63,922 nucleotides of DNA from Funiculus sociatus GB2-C1 (GCF_039962115.1 NZ_JAMPKJ010000033.1:1-63922); one strand, 5' to 3'; counted from the first letter of the stretch, positions 9,237 to 19,413 are shown. Notes: generated by a model not told the origin, from the sequence alone. Numbers and translations: made by a program.

Positions 9237-9842
9237 TTAGTCAATAATGGCATTTATTAACACTTCAGTCAGGGTCATGTCCTCCATGTCATCAATGGTT
9301 ACTGTGTCACAAATATCAAACTTGGCACCAGCACTTTGCAGTTCATCATCCAGCACTTTAAGGAATTTACTGGCTTGTGCGTCTGCGCCAACTTGAATAA
9401 ACGAAATTGCCAGTTCTTCATCTCTATCCATGCGGCGAGAAGCTTCAATAATTACTTTCATCACCGCTTTTCGGTCATCCGGTTCCCCATCCGTAACTAC
9501 TAAAATAGTTTCACCATTTGGCTTAGTTTGTCCGGTTGCTTTGCGCTGAAAGTAGCTATTGGTTGCATCTTGGAGAACTCCCGCCAAATCGGTACGACCA
9601 GATGGTTCATTTTCCCGAAAAATTTGCATTACTTTACTGGCGGTTACATTGTCGTAGCGTTTGAATCTACTAGCAAATAGATAAATGGTAATGCCATCCG
9701 GATCGAATTCTTCACATTTACTCGCTAAGGCTAGGGTAGATTCCTGCATGACCACCCAGCGACTTTTACTTCCTGGCTGGTCTATTAGTGACATACTGCC
9801 GCTTTTGTCAATGATTAAGGTATAGTCGCGGTTTTCCACCAT
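9237..9842 (-). CDS. VWA-domain protein, paralogue 1 of the array
   Basis: A 201-residue VWA protein, first in reading order of the array. Its MIDAS is DKSGSMSL, GRTDL and VVTDGEPDD. ATG 9842 is preceded by AAGG. It begins directly with MVENRDYTLIIDKSG, with no export signal. About 100 bp downstream on the same strand is the Slr1339-like gene, then paralogues 2-4. Function is unknown. VWA domains usually mediate metal-dependent protein-protein contacts. Confidence 0.85.
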   Translation of the reverse strand: MVENRDYTLIIDKSGSMSLIDQPGSKSRWVVMQESTLALASKCEEFDPDGITIYLFASRFKRYDNVTASKVMQIFRENEPSGRTDLAGVLQDATNSYFQRKATGQTKPNGETILVVTDGEPDDRKAVMKVIIEASRRMDRDEELAISFIQVGADAQASKFLKVLDDELQSAGAKFDICDTVTIDDMEDMTLTEVLINAIID

Positions 9843-9951
9843 AAAAGTTTGCCTTATTAGTTTGCTTCTTTAAAGGTATCAAAACTAAATGGTTTAATGG
9901 GTTGTAGTAGTTATAATTTGGGCGATTCAGGTGATTTTTGATAGGGATAAG

Positions 9952-9986
9952 TTAGCCCCACAACCGAGTTGTTGCTGCGGGGCTAA
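9952..9986. terminator. hairpin between ndhN and the VWA array
   Basis: Inverted repeat TTAGCCCC / GGGGCTAA with a smaller internal CAAC/GTTG pairing, downstream of ndhN. There is no clear T run, so it may be a processing or termination structure. Confidence 0.4.
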
Positions 9987-10062
9987 GTAAAAATGCTTGA
10001 CGATTGTAGGAAATGAGCAGTTGTCGCGGGACTGTGGGCGATCGCTAGAAAAAATCGGTTGC

Positions 10063-10518
10063 TTAAGCAGCAGCGATCGCATTCTTCAGCGGTGTCCAAC
10101 GGAATGCGCGATCGCCCCCCATCTCCACCGCAATTTTTACTCGCGGTTCCATGCTTGGCAAAGCGGTTAAATATTCCACTTCCTCACGCGAGAGGATATT
10201 TCCTTCGATAATCCACAACACTAAACCCTTCGACTTGGGGGGTAGGTGTTCCAATTGGTAATTCACCACAGGCGGTATGAAATAAGTACGAATGTCTTTT
10301 TTACCCAAATGCGCGGGACGCACACCGTGAACGCCTGTTAAATAGGCAGCTAAGTCGCCTAGTCCTTTTGCAGTAATGCGTAACGTGGTATAGCCAGCTG
10401 CACGCAACCGCCGCTGGTAACGTCCCTCAAAGCCTCCTTCTAAGGGTACGTACATCCCCAAAGCCCCCTCCTTTTCCAGTCCTTTGACAAATTGATTGCC
10501 GATGGTGATAAGTGCCAT
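10063..10518 (-). CDS. ndhN: NAD(P)H-quinone oxidoreductase subunit N
   Basis: A 151-residue subunit of the photosynthetic NDH-1 complex, which takes electrons from ferredoxin into the thylakoid plastoquinone pool for cyclic flow and respiration. Family signatures are MALITIGNQFVKGLEKEGA, GGFEGRYQRRLRAAGY, PPKSKGLVLWIIEG and VEMGGDRAFRW. Length is normal for NdhN (about 150-160). It is divergent from the ribosomal operon. I recall ndhN-ldpA adjacency in other cyanobacteria; here the VWA array separates them. A good promoter lies 50-80 bp upstream of the start. Confidence 0.95.
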   Translation of the reverse strand: MALITIGNQFVKGLEKEGALGMYVPLEGGFEGRYQRRLRAAGYTTLRITAKGLGDLAAYLTGVHGVRPAHLGKKDIRTYFIPPVVNYQLEHLPPKSKGLVLWIIEGNILSREEVEYLTALPSMEPRVKIAVEMGGDRAFRWTPLKNAIAAA

Positions 10519-10569
10519 ATATTTATCTTCTACCCTGCTTTAAGTTTTGTTAATGAGTGCTGCGGATTT

Positions 10570-10599
10570 ATTATAGTTGGGTGGTGAGGAGCCTATCAA
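10570..10599 (-). promoter_or_regulatory. sigma70-type promoter for ndhN
   Basis: On the minus strand, TTGATA (10594-10599) and TATAAT (10570-10575) are separated by 18 bp. Transcription would start near 10563, about 45 nt before the ndhN ATG. Confidence 0.6.
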
Positions 10600-10631
10600 C
10601 TGGGACAAGACAAAAAAAAATTAGCGGTTGG

Positions 10632-10660
10632 TAGACAATTCTTAAGAAAGGGTTTATAGT
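10632..10660 (+). promoter_or_regulatory. sigma70-type promoter candidate for the rplC operon
   Basis: TAGACA (10632-10637) and TATAGT (10655-10660) are separated by 17 bp. It would start transcription near 10667, leaving a leader of about 465 nt before rplC. The 614-bp spacer between ndhN and rplC holds no convincing gene. AAGCTTAAAAAGCTTTCTT near 10966-10985 is locally self-complementary. A long leader could host autogenous control by a ribosomal protein, but I see no recognisable r-protein site. Confidence 0.5.
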
Positions 10661-11132
10661 AAACAATTGTGGTCAAAATTCAGGCGGTTATTGCCGCTGA
10701 GGTCGAGATCGGGTAAAGGGACATTAGGCTTTCAGCTAAAAGGCTGTGCAGTCATAAGAATAGAAAGTTCATTGTTCCCAGCGATTTCGCTTCATGCGAT
10801 GGTATAAAAGAAGGCTTCTTGACGGAAATCTTCAAAGCACCGGAAAAACCACATTCGCCTTCTCGGGATACTGAGTAGATAAAGCTGCTTAAGTCCCCGC
10901 GAATATAGGCAATGCCCTTCTGTCGCATATCCGACGGTCGAATAGGTTCACACCATCTGAGGGGAAAGCTTAAAAAGCTTTCTTAAAAGCTTGCTTCGAT
11001 TCAATGCGAGGCAGTGCTATCTCTGGCTGGTCTGATCGCAACGAATGAAAACGTTTGTAAGAGCTTGTCGGTGTGGCGAGTGATCGCAACACCGCCTCTT
11101 TGTAGTGTGTAAAAGGGAGCAACCAAAAAGCC

Positions 11133-11771
11133 GTGCCTATTGGTATCCTCGGAACCAAACTCGGCATGACCCAAGTATTTGACGAAACAGGAAAAGCAAT
11201 TCCTGTAACAGTCATCCAGGCTGGGCCATGTACTGTAACGCAAATTAAAACCAAGGACACAGATGGCTACGCTGCCGTCCAGCTTGGTTATCAAGAAGTG
11301 AAACCAAAGGCGTTGAACAAACCCCTGTTGGGACACTTGGCAAAATCGAGCGCTGCTCCTTTAAGGAAACTGCGGGAGTATCGCCTAGATAACGTAGGTG
11401 AGTTTGAGCTGGGTCAGCAGTTAAAGCCAGATTTATTTACTGCGGGTCAAATTGTGGATGTAATCGGTACAAGCATCGGTAAGGGCTTTGCCGGATATCA
11501 GAAGCGTCACAATTTCAAGCGGGGACCCATGTCTCACGGTTCCAAAAACCACCGTCAGCCCGGTTCGACGGGTGCTGGAACCACACCAGGGCGTGTGTAT
11601 CCAGGGAAACGGATGGCAGGTCGTTTAGGTGGCGATCGCGTCACAATTCGCAAACTGACAGTAGTGCGGGTAGACGCGGAACGAAACTTGCTGCTGATCA
11701 AGGGAGCGGTTCCCGGTAAACCAGGTGCGCTCGTCAATATTTTGCCTGCCAAAAAGGTAGGTCGAAAGTAG
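11133..11771 (+). CDS. rplC: 50S ribosomal protein L3
   Basis: 212 residues, with the typical start [17 protein letters not shown] and the conserved loop [17 protein letters not shown] that reaches the peptidyl transferase centre. The start is GTG at 11133, with AAAGGGAG about 14 nt upstream. It is the first gene of the cluster; rpsJ (S10), first in enterobacteria, is not here, as is usual in cyanobacteria. Its 87-nt spacer to rplD holds tandem repeats. Confidence 0.97.
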   Translation: MPIGILGTKLGMTQVFDETGKAIPVTVIQAGPCTVTQIKTKDTDGYAAVQLGYQEVKPKALNKPLLGHLAKSSAAPLRKLREYRLDNVGEFELGQQLKPDLFTAGQIVDVIGTSIGKGFAGYQKRHNFKRGPMSHGSKNHRQPGSTGAGTTPGRVYPGKRMAGRLGGDRVTIRKLTVVRVDAERNLLLIKGAVPGKPGALVNILPAKKVGRK

Positions 11772-11848
11772 TCATTAGTCATTAGTCATTAGTCATCCTT
11801 CAAAGACAACTGACAAAAGACTCTCGGACAACTGACAAAGGACTCTCG
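11771..11848. repeat. tandem short repeats in the rplC-rplD spacer
   Basis: GTCATTA occurs three times in a row plus a partial copy (11771-11796). Then a 22-bp unit, GACAACTGACAAA(A/G)GACTCTCG, is present twice in tandem (11805-11826 and 11827-11848). These are cyanobacterial heptamer-type repeats between two essential genes. Confidence 0.85.
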
Positions 11849-11858
11849 GACTAAGCAT

Positions 11859-12491
11859 ATGGTTAACTGTGTAGTACACAATTGGGATGGGGAAGAAGTC
11901 GGGCAGGCGACACTAGAATTAAAGGTTGCCAAAGAAGAGAACGCCGCACATATTGTGCATCGGGCATTAGTCCGGCAGCAGGCAAATGCTCGTCAAGGCA
12001 CCGCTAGCGCCAAAACCCGCGCTGAAGTTAGGGGAGGCGGACGTAAACCCTGGAGACAAAAGGGGACAGGCCGCGCTCGTGCGGGTTCGATTCGTTCACC
12101 CTTGTGGCGTGGTGGTGGTGTGATCTTCGGACCCAAGCCAAGAGACTATGACCTAAAGATGAACCGCAAGGAGCGGCGTTTGGCGTTGAGAACAGCGATC
12201 GCTGACCGCGCCGAGGACATGGTTGTAGTTGAGGAATTTGGCGACAAGTTGCCCAAACCAAAAACAAAGGAATTGGTTGAAGCGATCGCTCGTTGGGGAG
12301 TCGATCCACAATCAAAAATCCTCCTCATTTTGCCAGAGCGCCAAGAAAACGTTTATTTGTCAGCCCGAAATATCGTCAATTTGAAGCTAATTTTTGCTAA
12401 CCAATTGAATATTTTTGACCTGCTTAACGCTGACAAAATTGTAACAACGCCATCTGCCCTCGCCAAAATTCAGGAGGTTTACAGTGAGTGA
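11859..12491 (+). CDS. rplD: 50S ribosomal protein L4
   Basis: 210 residues, uL4 family. It contains the exit-tunnel loop region with [19 protein letters not shown] and a C-terminal globular part ([22 protein letters not shown]). In E. coli L4 represses its own operon; no such site is evident here. It overlaps rplW by 8 nt, so the two are probably translationally coupled. Confidence 0.97.
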   Translation: MVNCVVHNWDGEEVGQATLELKVAKEENAAHIVHRALVRQQANARQGTASAKTRAEVRGGGRKPWRQKGTGRARAGSIRSPLWRGGGVIFGPKPRDYDLKMNRKERRLALRTAIADRAEDMVVVEEFGDKLPKPKTKELVEAIARWGVDPQSKILLILPERQENVYLSARNIVNLKLIFANQLNIFDLLNADKIVTTPSALAKIQEVYSE

Positions 12492-12786
12492 ATTTAATCG
12501 CCGCGACCTGGCGGATATGGTTTATCGCCCCATAGTCACCGAAAAGGCCACTCTGCACATGGAGCAGAACAAGTACGTCTTTGAAGTAATTCCCAAAGCG
12601 ACCAAACCCGAAATTAAAGCAGCAATTGAAGACCTGTTTAAAGTAAAGGTTTTGAGCGTCAACACCCTTCGCCTACCACGCCGTAAGCGTCGCGTCGGCA
12701 AATTTGCCGGGTTTAAGCCTCAATACAAACGAGCGATCGTAACCTTAGTAAGCGGTGACTCAATTACCCTGTTCCCAGAAGTTTAA
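12484..12786 (+). CDS. rplW: 50S ribosomal protein L23
   Basis: 100 residues, uL23. The start is GTG at 12484 inside the end of rplD, with CAGGAGGT a few bases upstream. [23 protein letters not shown] and [17 protein letters not shown]-type segments are typical. L23 sits at the tunnel exit and docks SRP and trigger factor. Confidence 0.96.
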   Translation: MSEFNRRDLADMVYRPIVTEKATLHMEQNKYVFEVIPKATKPEIKAAIEDLFKVKVLSVNTLRLPRRKRRVGKFAGFKPQYKRAIVTLVSGDSITLFPEV

Positions 12787-12855
12787 ATTTTGGATTTTAA
12801 ATAAAAAATCCAAAATAACACTCAACATTTAGCAGTTCAACTAAGAGTTTAAATT

Positions 12856-13719
12856 ATGGGTACCCGTTCCTATCGGCCCTACACCCCCAGCACTCGCGAG
12901 ACTACAATTTCGGATTTTGCCGAAATTACCAAGAGTGAGCCGGAAAAATCACTAACCCACTTTAACCATCGCGACAAAGGTCGCAACAATCGCGGGGTAA
13001 TTACCAGTCGCCGTCGGGGTGGCGGCCACAAACGCCTCTATCGGGTGATAGATTTTCGCCGCGATAAGCGAGATATTCCCGCAAAAGTAGCAGCGATTGA
13101 GTACGATCCTAATCGTAATGCTCGCATTGCCCTGCTTTATTACCAGGATGGAGAAAAGCGCTATATTCTCCACCCAGTAGGGTTAGAGGTAGGCACATTT
13201 ATCACCGCAGGTTCCAACTCCCCCATCGAGATTGGCAACGCTTTGCCGTTAAGCAATATTCCATTGGGAACTAGCGTTCACAATGTAGAACTGACAGCAG
13301 GTAAAGGTGGTCAAATTGTTCGTGCTGCTGGTGCCACTGCTCAGGTAGTAGCAAAAGAAGGTGGTTATGTATCCATCAAGTTGCCCTCCGGAGAAGTCCG
13401 GATGGTGCGCCGCGAGTGCTACGCCACGATTGGACAGGTTGGCAACGTTGAGCATAGAAACCTGAGTGCAGGTAAAGCAGGTCGCAACCGCTGGAAGGGC
13501 CGCCGTCCGAAGGTGAGAGGAAGCGTCATGAACCCAGTTGACCACCCACACGGTGGTGGTGAGGGACGCGCACCGATTGGTAGAAGCGGACCTGTGACCC
13601 CTTGGGGTAAACCAACCTTGGGCTATAAGACTCGTAAGCCTAAGAAGCAAAGCAGTAAATTGATTGTTCGTCGTCGTCGTAAAGCTTCTAAGCGGGGTCG
13701 TGGCGGTCGGGAATCTTAG
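12856..13719 (+). CDS. rplB: 50S ribosomal protein L2
   Basis: 287 residues, uL2. It has the conserved SH3-like and OB-like parts, and the strictly conserved [19 protein letters not shown] near residue 220 that lines the peptidyl transferase centre. The C-terminus is Arg/Lys rich ([14 protein letters not shown]). Normal length. Confidence 0.97.
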   Translation: MGTRSYRPYTPSTRETTISDFAEITKSEPEKSLTHFNHRDKGRNNRGVITSRRRGGGHKRLYRVIDFRRDKRDIPAKVAAIEYDPNRNARIALLYYQDGEKRYILHPVGLEVGTFITAGSNSPIEIGNALPLSNIPLGTSVHNVELTAGKGGQIVRAAGATAQVVAKEGGYVSIKLPSGEVRMVRRECYATIGQVGNVEHRNLSAGKAGRNRWKGRRPKVRGSVMNPVDHPHGGGEGRAPIGRSGPVTPWGKPTLGYKTRKPKKQSSKLIVRRRRKASKRGRGGRES

Positions 13720-13800
13720 AATTTTAGATTTTAGATTTTGGAATTTAGATTGCCAATAAATCCAAAATCCAAAATCAGAAATCAGAAATCAAAAATAATT
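13720..13800. repeat. ATTTTAGATT/AAAATCC short repeats in the rplB-rpsS spacer
   Basis: Repeated ATTTTAGATTTTAGATTTTGG, followed by complementary AATCCAAAATCCAAAATC and CAGAAATCAGAAATC runs. The two halves could pair as a loose hairpin. It is of the same repeat style as in other spacers of this operon. Confidence 0.7.
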
Positions 13801-13816
13801 TGGGGTTATGTAAAGT

Positions 13817-14092
13817 ATGGGTCGTTCTCTTAAAAAAGGTCCTTTTGTTGCGGATCATCTGTTGAAAAAAGTTGAAACTTTGAACGCCAGAGGCGAAAAG
13901 CAGGTGATCAAAACTTGGTCTCGCGCCTCAACAATTTTGCCGCAAATGCTGGGTCACACCATCGCGGTTCATAATGGTCGTCAGCACGTTCCAGTTTACG
14001 TCAGCGAGCAAATGGTAGGACATAAGTTAGGCGAATTTGCTCCTACTCGTACTTTCCGGGGACACTCGAAAGATTCCAAGGCAAAGAGATAA
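13817..14092 (+). CDS. rpsS: 30S ribosomal protein S19
   Basis: 91 residues, uS19: [38 protein letters not shown] and [14 protein letters not shown] are all family hallmarks. It forms a head-region complex with S13 in the ribosome. ATG 13817. Confidence 0.97.
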   Translation: MGRSLKKGPFVADHLLKKVETLNARGEKQVIKTWSRASTILPQMLGHTIAVHNGRQHVPVYVSEQMVGHKLGEFAPTRTFRGHSKDSKAKR

Positions 14093-14143
14093 TTTTGAAT
14101 TTTGAATTAGACAAGATTCAGAATTATTAAAACGGAGAAATCT

Positions 14144-14506
14144 ATGGCAGTTGATACTACAGAAGAAGTCAAAGCGATCGCCCGCTACATCCGGATGTCC
14201 CCCCACAAAGTGCGGCGAGTTCTCGACCAAATTCGGGGGCGGTCATATCGTGAAGCGCTGATTGTACTGGAATTTATGCCCTATCGGGCTTGCGATCCAG
14301 TCCGCGATGTACTGCGCTCAGCAGCAGCCAATGCCGAGCATAACGCCGGGTTAGACCCAGCGAAATTAGTGATCTCTAAGGCATATGCTGACCAAGGGCC
14401 AACCTTGAAGCGCTTCCGGCCCCGCGCTCAAGGACGCGCCTATCAGATTCGCAAGCCAACGTGTCACATCACAGTAGCCGTTGCACCAGACACAGAAGAA
14501 AAATAA
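14144..14506 (+). CDS. rplV: 50S ribosomal protein L22
   Basis: 120 residues, uL22: [23 protein letters not shown] and the C-terminal beta hairpin ([20 protein letters not shown]) that reaches into the exit tunnel. CGGAGA precedes the ATG. Confidence 0.97.
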   Translation: MAVDTTEEVKAIARYIRMSPHKVRRVLDQIRGRSYREALIVLEFMPYRACDPVRDVLRSAAANAEHNAGLDPAKLVISKAYADQGPTLKRFRPRAQGRAYQIRKPTCHITVAVAPDTEEK

Positions 14507-14601
14507 CAGAACTGAGTTATGAGGAATGAGTAACAGTTTTACTAAATCATTTACTCAGTCCTCAGCACTCATCACTCAGCACTGATTTAGAGGAAGCATT
14601 C

Positions 14602-15330
14602 GTGGGACAGAAAATTCATCCAATTGGTTTTCGACTGGGTATCACCCAAGAACATCGCTCCCGTTGGTTTGCGGATGCTAAGCGCTACCCAGAACTCCTG
14701 CAAGAAGACCACACCATTCGGCAGGTAGTGGAGAAAAAACTCGCTAACGCTGGTATCTCTCAAGTGAGGATCGAGCGCAAAGCCGACCAAATCGATTTGG
14801 AAATCCACACAGCTAGACCGGGTGTTGTGGTAGGTCGAGGTGGTCAAGGCATTGAAGAATTACGCTCCAAGCTTCTTGAAGCTCTAGGCGGCAGTAATCG
14901 GCAAATCCGGATCAACGTTATTGAAGTGGCGCGGGTGGATGCCGATGCGGGGCTGATTGCCGAGTACATCGCCCAGCAGCTGGAACGACGAGTCTCCTTC
15001 CGGCGAGTCGTGCGTCAGGCAATTCAACGCGCTCAACGCGCTGAAGTCCAGGGAATTAAAGTGCAAGTAAGCGGACGGTTAAATGGGGCAGAAATTGCTC
15101 GAACCGAGTGGACGCGGGAAGGTAGAGTACCACTACATACCCTCCGGGCAGACATCGACTATGCTTACCGCACCGCCAAAACCATCTACGGGATTCTTGG
15201 CGTTAAGGTTTGGATCTTCAAAGGCGAGGTTATTCCAGGTCAGGAAGAAGTGCCTGCTCCTAATAATGCTCAACCCCGGCGTCGCCAACAGCGCCGCCGC
15301 CAGCAATTTGAAGACCGCTCAAATGAGTAA
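14602..15330 (+). CDS. rpsC: 30S ribosomal protein S3
   Basis: 242 residues, uS3. It starts at GTG 14602 after GAGGAAG, giving the standard [22 protein letters not shown]-type RNA-binding domain spans about residues 40-110 ([16 protein letters not shown]), and the conserved C-terminal domain follows. The tail is a short Arg/Gln-rich extension ([17 protein letters not shown]). Confidence 0.97.
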   Translation: MGQKIHPIGFRLGITQEHRSRWFADAKRYPELLQEDHTIRQVVEKKLANAGISQVRIERKADQIDLEIHTARPGVVVGRGGQGIEELRSKLLEALGGSNRQIRINVIEVARVDADAGLIAEYIAQQLERRVSFRRVVRQAIQRAQRAEVQGIKVQVSGRLNGAEIARTEWTREGRVPLHTLRADIDYAYRTAKTIYGILGVKVWIFKGEVIPGQEEVPAPNNAQPRRRQQRRRQQFEDRSNE

Positions 15331-15402
15331 TAGCTAATTGCTAATAGCTATCCGCTATTAGTAAGAAGAAATTAGCAATTAGCAGTTAGCAAAGGACAAA
15401 TC
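15331..15402. repeat. TAGCTAATTGC-type repeats in the rpsC-rplP spacer
   Basis: Alternating TAATAGCTAATTGCTAATAGC and its near complement GAAATTAGCAATTAGCAG can form several alternative hairpins. Related AATTAGCAATTAGC runs occur after rplX (17240-17280), rpsK (24076-24120), rplQ (25600-25650) and upstream of uppP (59650-59695). Confidence 0.7.
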
Positions 15403-15822
15403 ATGTTAAGTCCCAGAAGAACTAAATTTCGCAAACAGCAGCGCGGGCGGATGAACGGGTTGGCAACCAGAGGCAGTGACCTAAACTTTGGTGACTTTGG
15501 CCTCCAGTCCACAGAACCAGCCTGGATTACATCCCGCCAAATTGAAGCCAGCCGTCGAGCCATGAACCGCTATATCCGCCGGGGTGGCAAAATCTGGATT
15601 CGTATCTTCCCAGACAAACCAGTAACCATGCGTCCAGCCGAAACCCGGATGGGTTCTGGTAAAGGTTCACCAGAGTTTTGGGTAGCTGTAGTCAAGCCAG
15701 GGCGGATCTTGTTTGAGATTGCCGGGGTACCGGAAGCAACTGCCCGCGAGGCAATGCGTCTGGCCTCCAACAAATTGCCGATTAAAACAAAGTTCATCAC
15801 ACGTGAAGGGGAACAGGTGTAA
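15403..15822 (+). CDS. rplP: 50S ribosomal protein L16
   Basis: 139 residues, uL16: [17 protein letters not shown], the Arg-rich [18 protein letters not shown] and [18 protein letters not shown] are characteristic. It binds near the A-site tRNA elbow. Its stop is 3 nt before rpmC. Confidence 0.97.
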   Translation: MLSPRRTKFRKQQRGRMNGLATRGSDLNFGDFGLQSTEPAWITSRQIEASRRAMNRYIRRGGKIWIRIFPDKPVTMRPAETRMGSGKGSPEFWVAVVKPGRILFEIAGVPEATAREAMRLASNKLPIKTKFITREGEQV

Positions 15823-15825
15823 ATT

Positions 15826-16080
15826 ATGCCTCTGCCCAAGATAGAAGAAGCCAGAAATTTAAATGACCAAGAACTGGCTGATGAGATTTTAGCTGTCAAA
15901 CAGCAGCTGTTTGATTTGCGGATGCAACAGGCAACCCGACGCCTGGAAAAGCCACATCAGTTCAAGCATATGAAGCATCGGTTAGGTCAGCTGTTGACCG
16001 TGGAAGGTGAGCGGCAACGGGCGGCAACGGATAACCAGCCAGCCCCAGAACCGCAGCCAGATGCACAATCCCAGGAGTAG
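15826..16080 (+). CDS. rpmC: 50S ribosomal protein L29
   Basis: 84 residues, uL29: two-helix protein with [19 protein letters not shown] and [17 protein letters not shown]. The C-terminal 20 residues ([16 protein letters not shown]) are an acidic, Pro/Gln-rich extension not needed for the fold. 11 nt to rpsQ. Confidence 0.95.
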   Translation: MPLPKIEEARNLNDQELADEILAVKQQLFDLRMQQATRRLEKPHQFKHMKHRLGQLLTVEGERQRAATDNQPAPEPQPDAQSQE

Positions 16081-16091
16081 AGTAGACCCCA

Positions 16092-16337
16092 ATGGCAGTT
16101 AAAGAACGAGTTGGCGTGGTCGTCAGCGACAAAATGCAAAAGACCGTAGTGGTCGCCGTGGAAAACCGTTCGCCACATCCGAAATACGGAAAAATTGTGG
16201 TAAACACGAAGCGGTACAAGGCTCACGATGAGGAGAATGAGTGCAAAGTGGGCGATCGCGTCCGAATTACAGAAACGCGCCCCTTGAGTCGCACTAAACG
16301 CTGGACAGTCGCTGAAATTCTCAATCGCGAGGCTTAA
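16092..16337 (+). CDS. rpsQ: 30S ribosomal protein S17
   Basis: 81 residues, uS17 OB-fold: [21 protein letters not shown] and [22 protein letters not shown] are standard. The 168-nt spacer to rplN is repetitive. Confidence 0.96.
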   Translation: MAVKERVGVVVSDKMQKTVVVAVENRSPHPKYGKIVVNTKRYKAHDEENECKVGDRVRITETRPLSRTKRWTVAEILNREA

Positions 16338-16505
16338 TAAGAAAGTTATGAGTTTTGAGAGCTGAGTTTTGAGTTAAAAATTCCAAGTCTAGAATTTCTT
16401 AAATTCTTCCGGCTTCAAAACTCAAAACTTAAAACTCAAAACTATTATTCAAAACTCCGGAGCAACGGAAGTATCCAGCTGGAGCAAAACTCAAAACTCA
16501 AAACT
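16338..16505. repeat. CAAAACT heptamer-type repeats in the rpsQ-rplN spacer
   Basis: The spacer starts with GAGTTTTGAG motifs and ends with many CAAAACT/TAAAACT units, so its two halves are partly complementary. Embedded at 16457-16490 is an element with CAACGGAAGT and GGAGCAAAACTC. A near copy lies in opposite orientation at 38127-38190. Confidence 0.75.
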
Positions 16506-16874
16506 ATGATTCAACCTCAAAGCTACCTAAATGTCGCAGATAACAGCGGCGCTCGCAAATTGATGTGCATCCGCGTCTTAGGTGCCAGCAGTCGGCGCTA
16601 TGGCGGCGTTGGCGATGTGATCATCGCCGTTGTCAAAGACGCTATCCCCAACATGGCAGTCAAAAAGTCCGACGTTGTACGAGCCGTAATTGTCCGCACC
16701 AAGAAGAATATGCGCCGGGACAGCGGTATGAGTATTCGCTTTGACGATAACGCCGCCGTAATCATCAACGCAGATGGCAACCCCAGGGGAACTCGCGTTT
16801 TCGGTCCAGTCGCACGGGAACTGCGCGACAAAAATTTCACCAAAATTGTTTCCCTGGCTCCAGAGGTACTCTAA
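16506..16874 (+). CDS. rplN: 50S ribosomal protein L14
   Basis: 122 residues, uL14: [26 protein letters not shown] and [27 protein letters not shown] in short form match the family throughout. The stop overlaps the rplX start by one base (TAATG). Confidence 0.97.
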   Translation: MIQPQSYLNVADNSGARKLMCIRVLGASSRRYGGVGDVIIAVVKDAIPNMAVKKSDVVRAVIVRTKKNMRRDSGMSIRFDDNAAVIINADGNPRGTRVFGPVARELRDKNFTKIVSLAPEVL

Positions 16875-17239
16875 TGGCAACAAAACAGTTTAAAAGAAAC
16901 GGCTCCCAGCCGAAAGTGCGCTATAAAATGCACGTAAAAAAGGGCGATACAGTGCAAGTAATCGCTGGTCGAGATAAAGGCAAGGTTGGTGAAATATTAA
17001 AAGCGATTCCCGAAGAAAGCCGGGTAATTGTTAAAGGGGTTAACATCAAAACCAAGCACGTCAAACCTCAGCAAGAAGGTGAATCCGGTCAAATCGTTAC
17101 GATAGAAGCCCCGATTCACAGCTCTAACGTTATGCTTTATTCGACCAGCCAAAAAATTGCCAGCCGCATTTGTTACACCTTTAATGAAGAAGGTCGTAAA
17201 GTGCGGATGCTCAAAAAGACTGGAGAAATCATTGACTAA
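16874..17239 (+). CDS. rplX: 50S ribosomal protein L24
   Basis: 121 residues, uL24 with KOW motif: [20 protein letters not shown]. An assembly-initiator protein. Its ATG overlaps the rplN stop, so translation is probably coupled. Confidence 0.96.
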   Translation: MATKQFKRNGSQPKVRYKMHVKKGDTVQVIAGRDKGKVGEILKAIPEESRVIVKGVNIKTKHVKPQQEGESGQIVTIEAPIHSSNVMLYSTSQKIASRICYTFNEEGRKVRMLKKTGEIID

Positions 17240-17329
17240 TAGCAATTAGCTGTGCAAGCTAATTGCCAGTCGGCTAATTGTTAACTACTATTTTCCCTGA
17301 CCAAGCCCAGGGCATGAAGGAAAAAACCA

Positions 17330-17875
17330 ATGGCACAAAAACTGAAAACGCTGTACCAAGAGACAATTGTTCCTAAACTGACAGATCGGTTTAATTACAC
17401 CAATGTCCATCAGGTACCCAAAATTGTAAAGGTCTCGATTAATCGAGGTTTAGGAGAGGCATCTACTAACGCTAAAGCGCTGGAATCTTCCCTTAACGAA
17501 ATTGCCAAGATCGCGGGTCAAAAGCCTGTGGTGACACGGGCGAAAAAAGCGATCGCAGGTTTTAAACTTCGTCAAGGTATGCCAGTGGGCGTAATGGTAA
17601 CACTACGAGGAGATCGGATGTATGCCTTTCTTGATCGATTAATCAACCTGTCATTGCCACGCATTCGGGACTTTCGCGGTATCAGTCCCAAGAGCTTTGA
17701 TGGTCGAGGAAATTACAGCTTAGGCATTAGAGAGCAGCTGATATTTCCAGAAATAGAATACGACAGCATCGATCAAATTCGTGGCATGGACATTTCAATC
17801 ATCACCACAGCAAATACCGACGAAGAGGGCCGCGCCTTACTCAAAGAAATGGGAATGCCCTTCCGGGATAACTGA
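17330..17875 (+). CDS. rplE: 50S ribosomal protein L5
   Basis: 181 residues, uL5: [38 protein letters not shown] and [19 protein letters not shown] are conserved. It binds 5S rRNA. rpsN (S14), which follows in many bacteria, is absent here; rpsH comes next after 24 nt. Confidence 0.97.
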   Translation: MAQKLKTLYQETIVPKLTDRFNYTNVHQVPKIVKVSINRGLGEASTNAKALESSLNEIAKIAGQKPVVTRAKKAIAGFKLRQGMPVGVMVTLRGDRMYAFLDRLINLSLPRIRDFRGISPKSFDGRGNYSLGIREQLIFPEIEYDSIDQIRGMDISIITTANTDEEGRALLKEMGMPFRDN

Positions 17876-17899
17876 GGCAGTCATAATAAGGAGGGAACA

Positions 17900-18301
17900 A
17901 TGGCGGCAAACGACACAATAGCAGATATGCTGACTCGCATTCGGAATGCGAATATGGCGCGGCATCAAACAACAGAAATACCAGCAACGAAAATGACGAA
18001 GAGCATTGCTCAAGTCCTGAAAGCTGAAGGCTTCATTGCTGATTTTGAAGAAGTTGGCGAGGGCATCGAGCGACACCTGCTGGTTTCCTTAAAATACAAA
18101 GGCAAGAATCGCCAACCGATTATCAACACATTGAAGCGGGTCAGCAAACCAGGACTTAGGGTATATTCCAACCGTAAAGACTTACCCCGTGTGCTGGGCG
18201 GTATTGGAATTGCGATCATTTCTACCTCCAGTGGCATTATGACTGACCGGGATGCGCGGCGTCAGGGGGTAGGCGGGGAAGTGCTGTGCTACATCTGGTA
18301 G
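17900..18301 (+). CDS. rpsH: 30S ribosomal protein S8
   Basis: 133 residues, uS8: [19 protein letters not shown] and a C-terminal [20 protein letters not shown]. It has a strong ribosome binding site, AAGGAGG, before the ATG. It organises the central domain of 16S rRNA. Confidence 0.97.
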   Translation: MAANDTIADMLTRIRNANMARHQTTEIPATKMTKSIAQVLKAEGFIADFEEVGEGIERHLLVSLKYKGKNRQPIINTLKRVSKPGLRVYSNRKDLPRVLGGIGIAIISTSSGIMTDRDARRQGVGGEVLCYIW

Positions 18302-18424
18302 TCATTGGTCACTGGAACGTTGTCAAATTAAAACGTTAGAAAGGGACTTTTGTTCTAACAACTTTCAAACGTTCAAACGTTCAAACGCCCAGGGACAACT
18401 GACAAAAAAAAGGAGTAATTAGTT

Positions 18425-18964
18425 ATGTCTCGTATTGGCAAGCGCCCCATTAATATTCCCGCTAAAGTTCAAGTTGCCATTGACGGTCAACATGTGGCAG
18501 TTAAAGGCCCTAAAGGTGAACTTTCCAGGGTTCTGCCAGAGCAGGTGATCATCGAGCAGGAAGGCGAAACGATTGTAGTGAAGCGACGGGATGAATCTCG
18601 TGCAGCTCGCCAGCGCCACGGCTTGTCGCGGACTTTGGTTGCCAACATGGTTGATGGGGTTTCTCAAGGGTTCCAGCGACGTTTAGAAATCCAGGGTGTC
18701 GGTTATCGCGCCTCAGTTCAAGGTCGCAATTTAATTTTGAACGTGGGTTACAGTCACCCGGTGCAAATTGACCCCCCAGAAGGCGTTCAGATGGCGGTGG
18801 AAAACAACACCAATGTCATTGTGAGCGGTATTGATAAAGAAATCGTGGGGAACATTGCAGCCAAAATTCGCGCTGTCCGCCCACCGGAAGTATACAAGGG
18901 TAAAGGTATCCGCTACGCCGGTGAAGTGGTGAGACGTAAAGCTGGAAAGGCAGGTAAGAAGTAA
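18425..18964 (+). CDS. rplF: 50S ribosomal protein L6
   Basis: 179 residues, uL6: [33 protein letters not shown] and [22 protein letters not shown] precedes the ATG. It is 2 nt from rplR, so they are surely co-translated. The 123-nt spacer before it carries repeated CGTTCAAA units. Confidence 0.97.
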   Translation: MSRIGKRPINIPAKVQVAIDGQHVAVKGPKGELSRVLPEQVIIEQEGETIVVKRRDESRAARQRHGLSRTLVANMVDGVSQGFQRRLEIQGVGYRASVQGRNLILNVGYSHPVQIDPPEGVQMAVENNTNVIVSGIDKEIVGNIAAKIRAVRPPEVYKGKGIRYAGEVVRRKAGKAGKK

Positions 18965-18966
18965 AA

Positions 18967-19329
18967 ATGAAGCTAACTCGGAAAGAATCAATTCACCGTC
19001 GGCATCGGCGGGTACGTCGCAAGGTGAACGGTACAGGCAATCGCCCTCGTTTAGCCGTCTTTCGCTCCAACCAGCATATTTATGCTCAGGTGATTGACGA
19101 TGCTCAACAGCGTACCCTAGCTGCTGCCTCTACCCTAGAGCCAGAGCTGAAATCGCGCCTAGAAGGAGGAGCGAATGTAGCAGCCTCCGTAGAAGTAGGT
19201 AAGCTAATTGCCGAGCGATCGCTCGAAGTTGGTATCACAAAAGTTGTCTTTGACCGCGGCGGCAACCTTTACCACGGTCGCATCAAAGCCCTCGCAGATG
19301 CGGCCCGCGAAGCTGGGTTGGATTTTTAA
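18967..19329 (+). CDS. rplR: 50S ribosomal protein L18
   Basis: 120 residues, uL18: [38 protein letters not shown] and [20 protein letters not shown]. It binds 5S rRNA with L5. Confidence 0.97.
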   Translation: MKLTRKESIHRRHRRVRRKVNGTGNRPRLAVFRSNQHIYAQVIDDAQQRTLAAASTLEPELKSRLEGGANVAASVEVGKLIAERSLEVGITKVVFDRGGNLYHGRIKALADAAREAGLDF

Positions 19330-19413
19330 AGGACAAAAGGCAAAAGGTAAAAGAAATTTTATATTTTTCCTAGTTTTCTTGCTTTTGCCTTTTTAGTTTT
19401 TACTTTCACTGTA

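Noticed and set aside
10970-11336. Two minus-strand frames opposite the rplC start
   Set aside because: They overlap rplC coding sequence and its leader, and have no recognisable domain.
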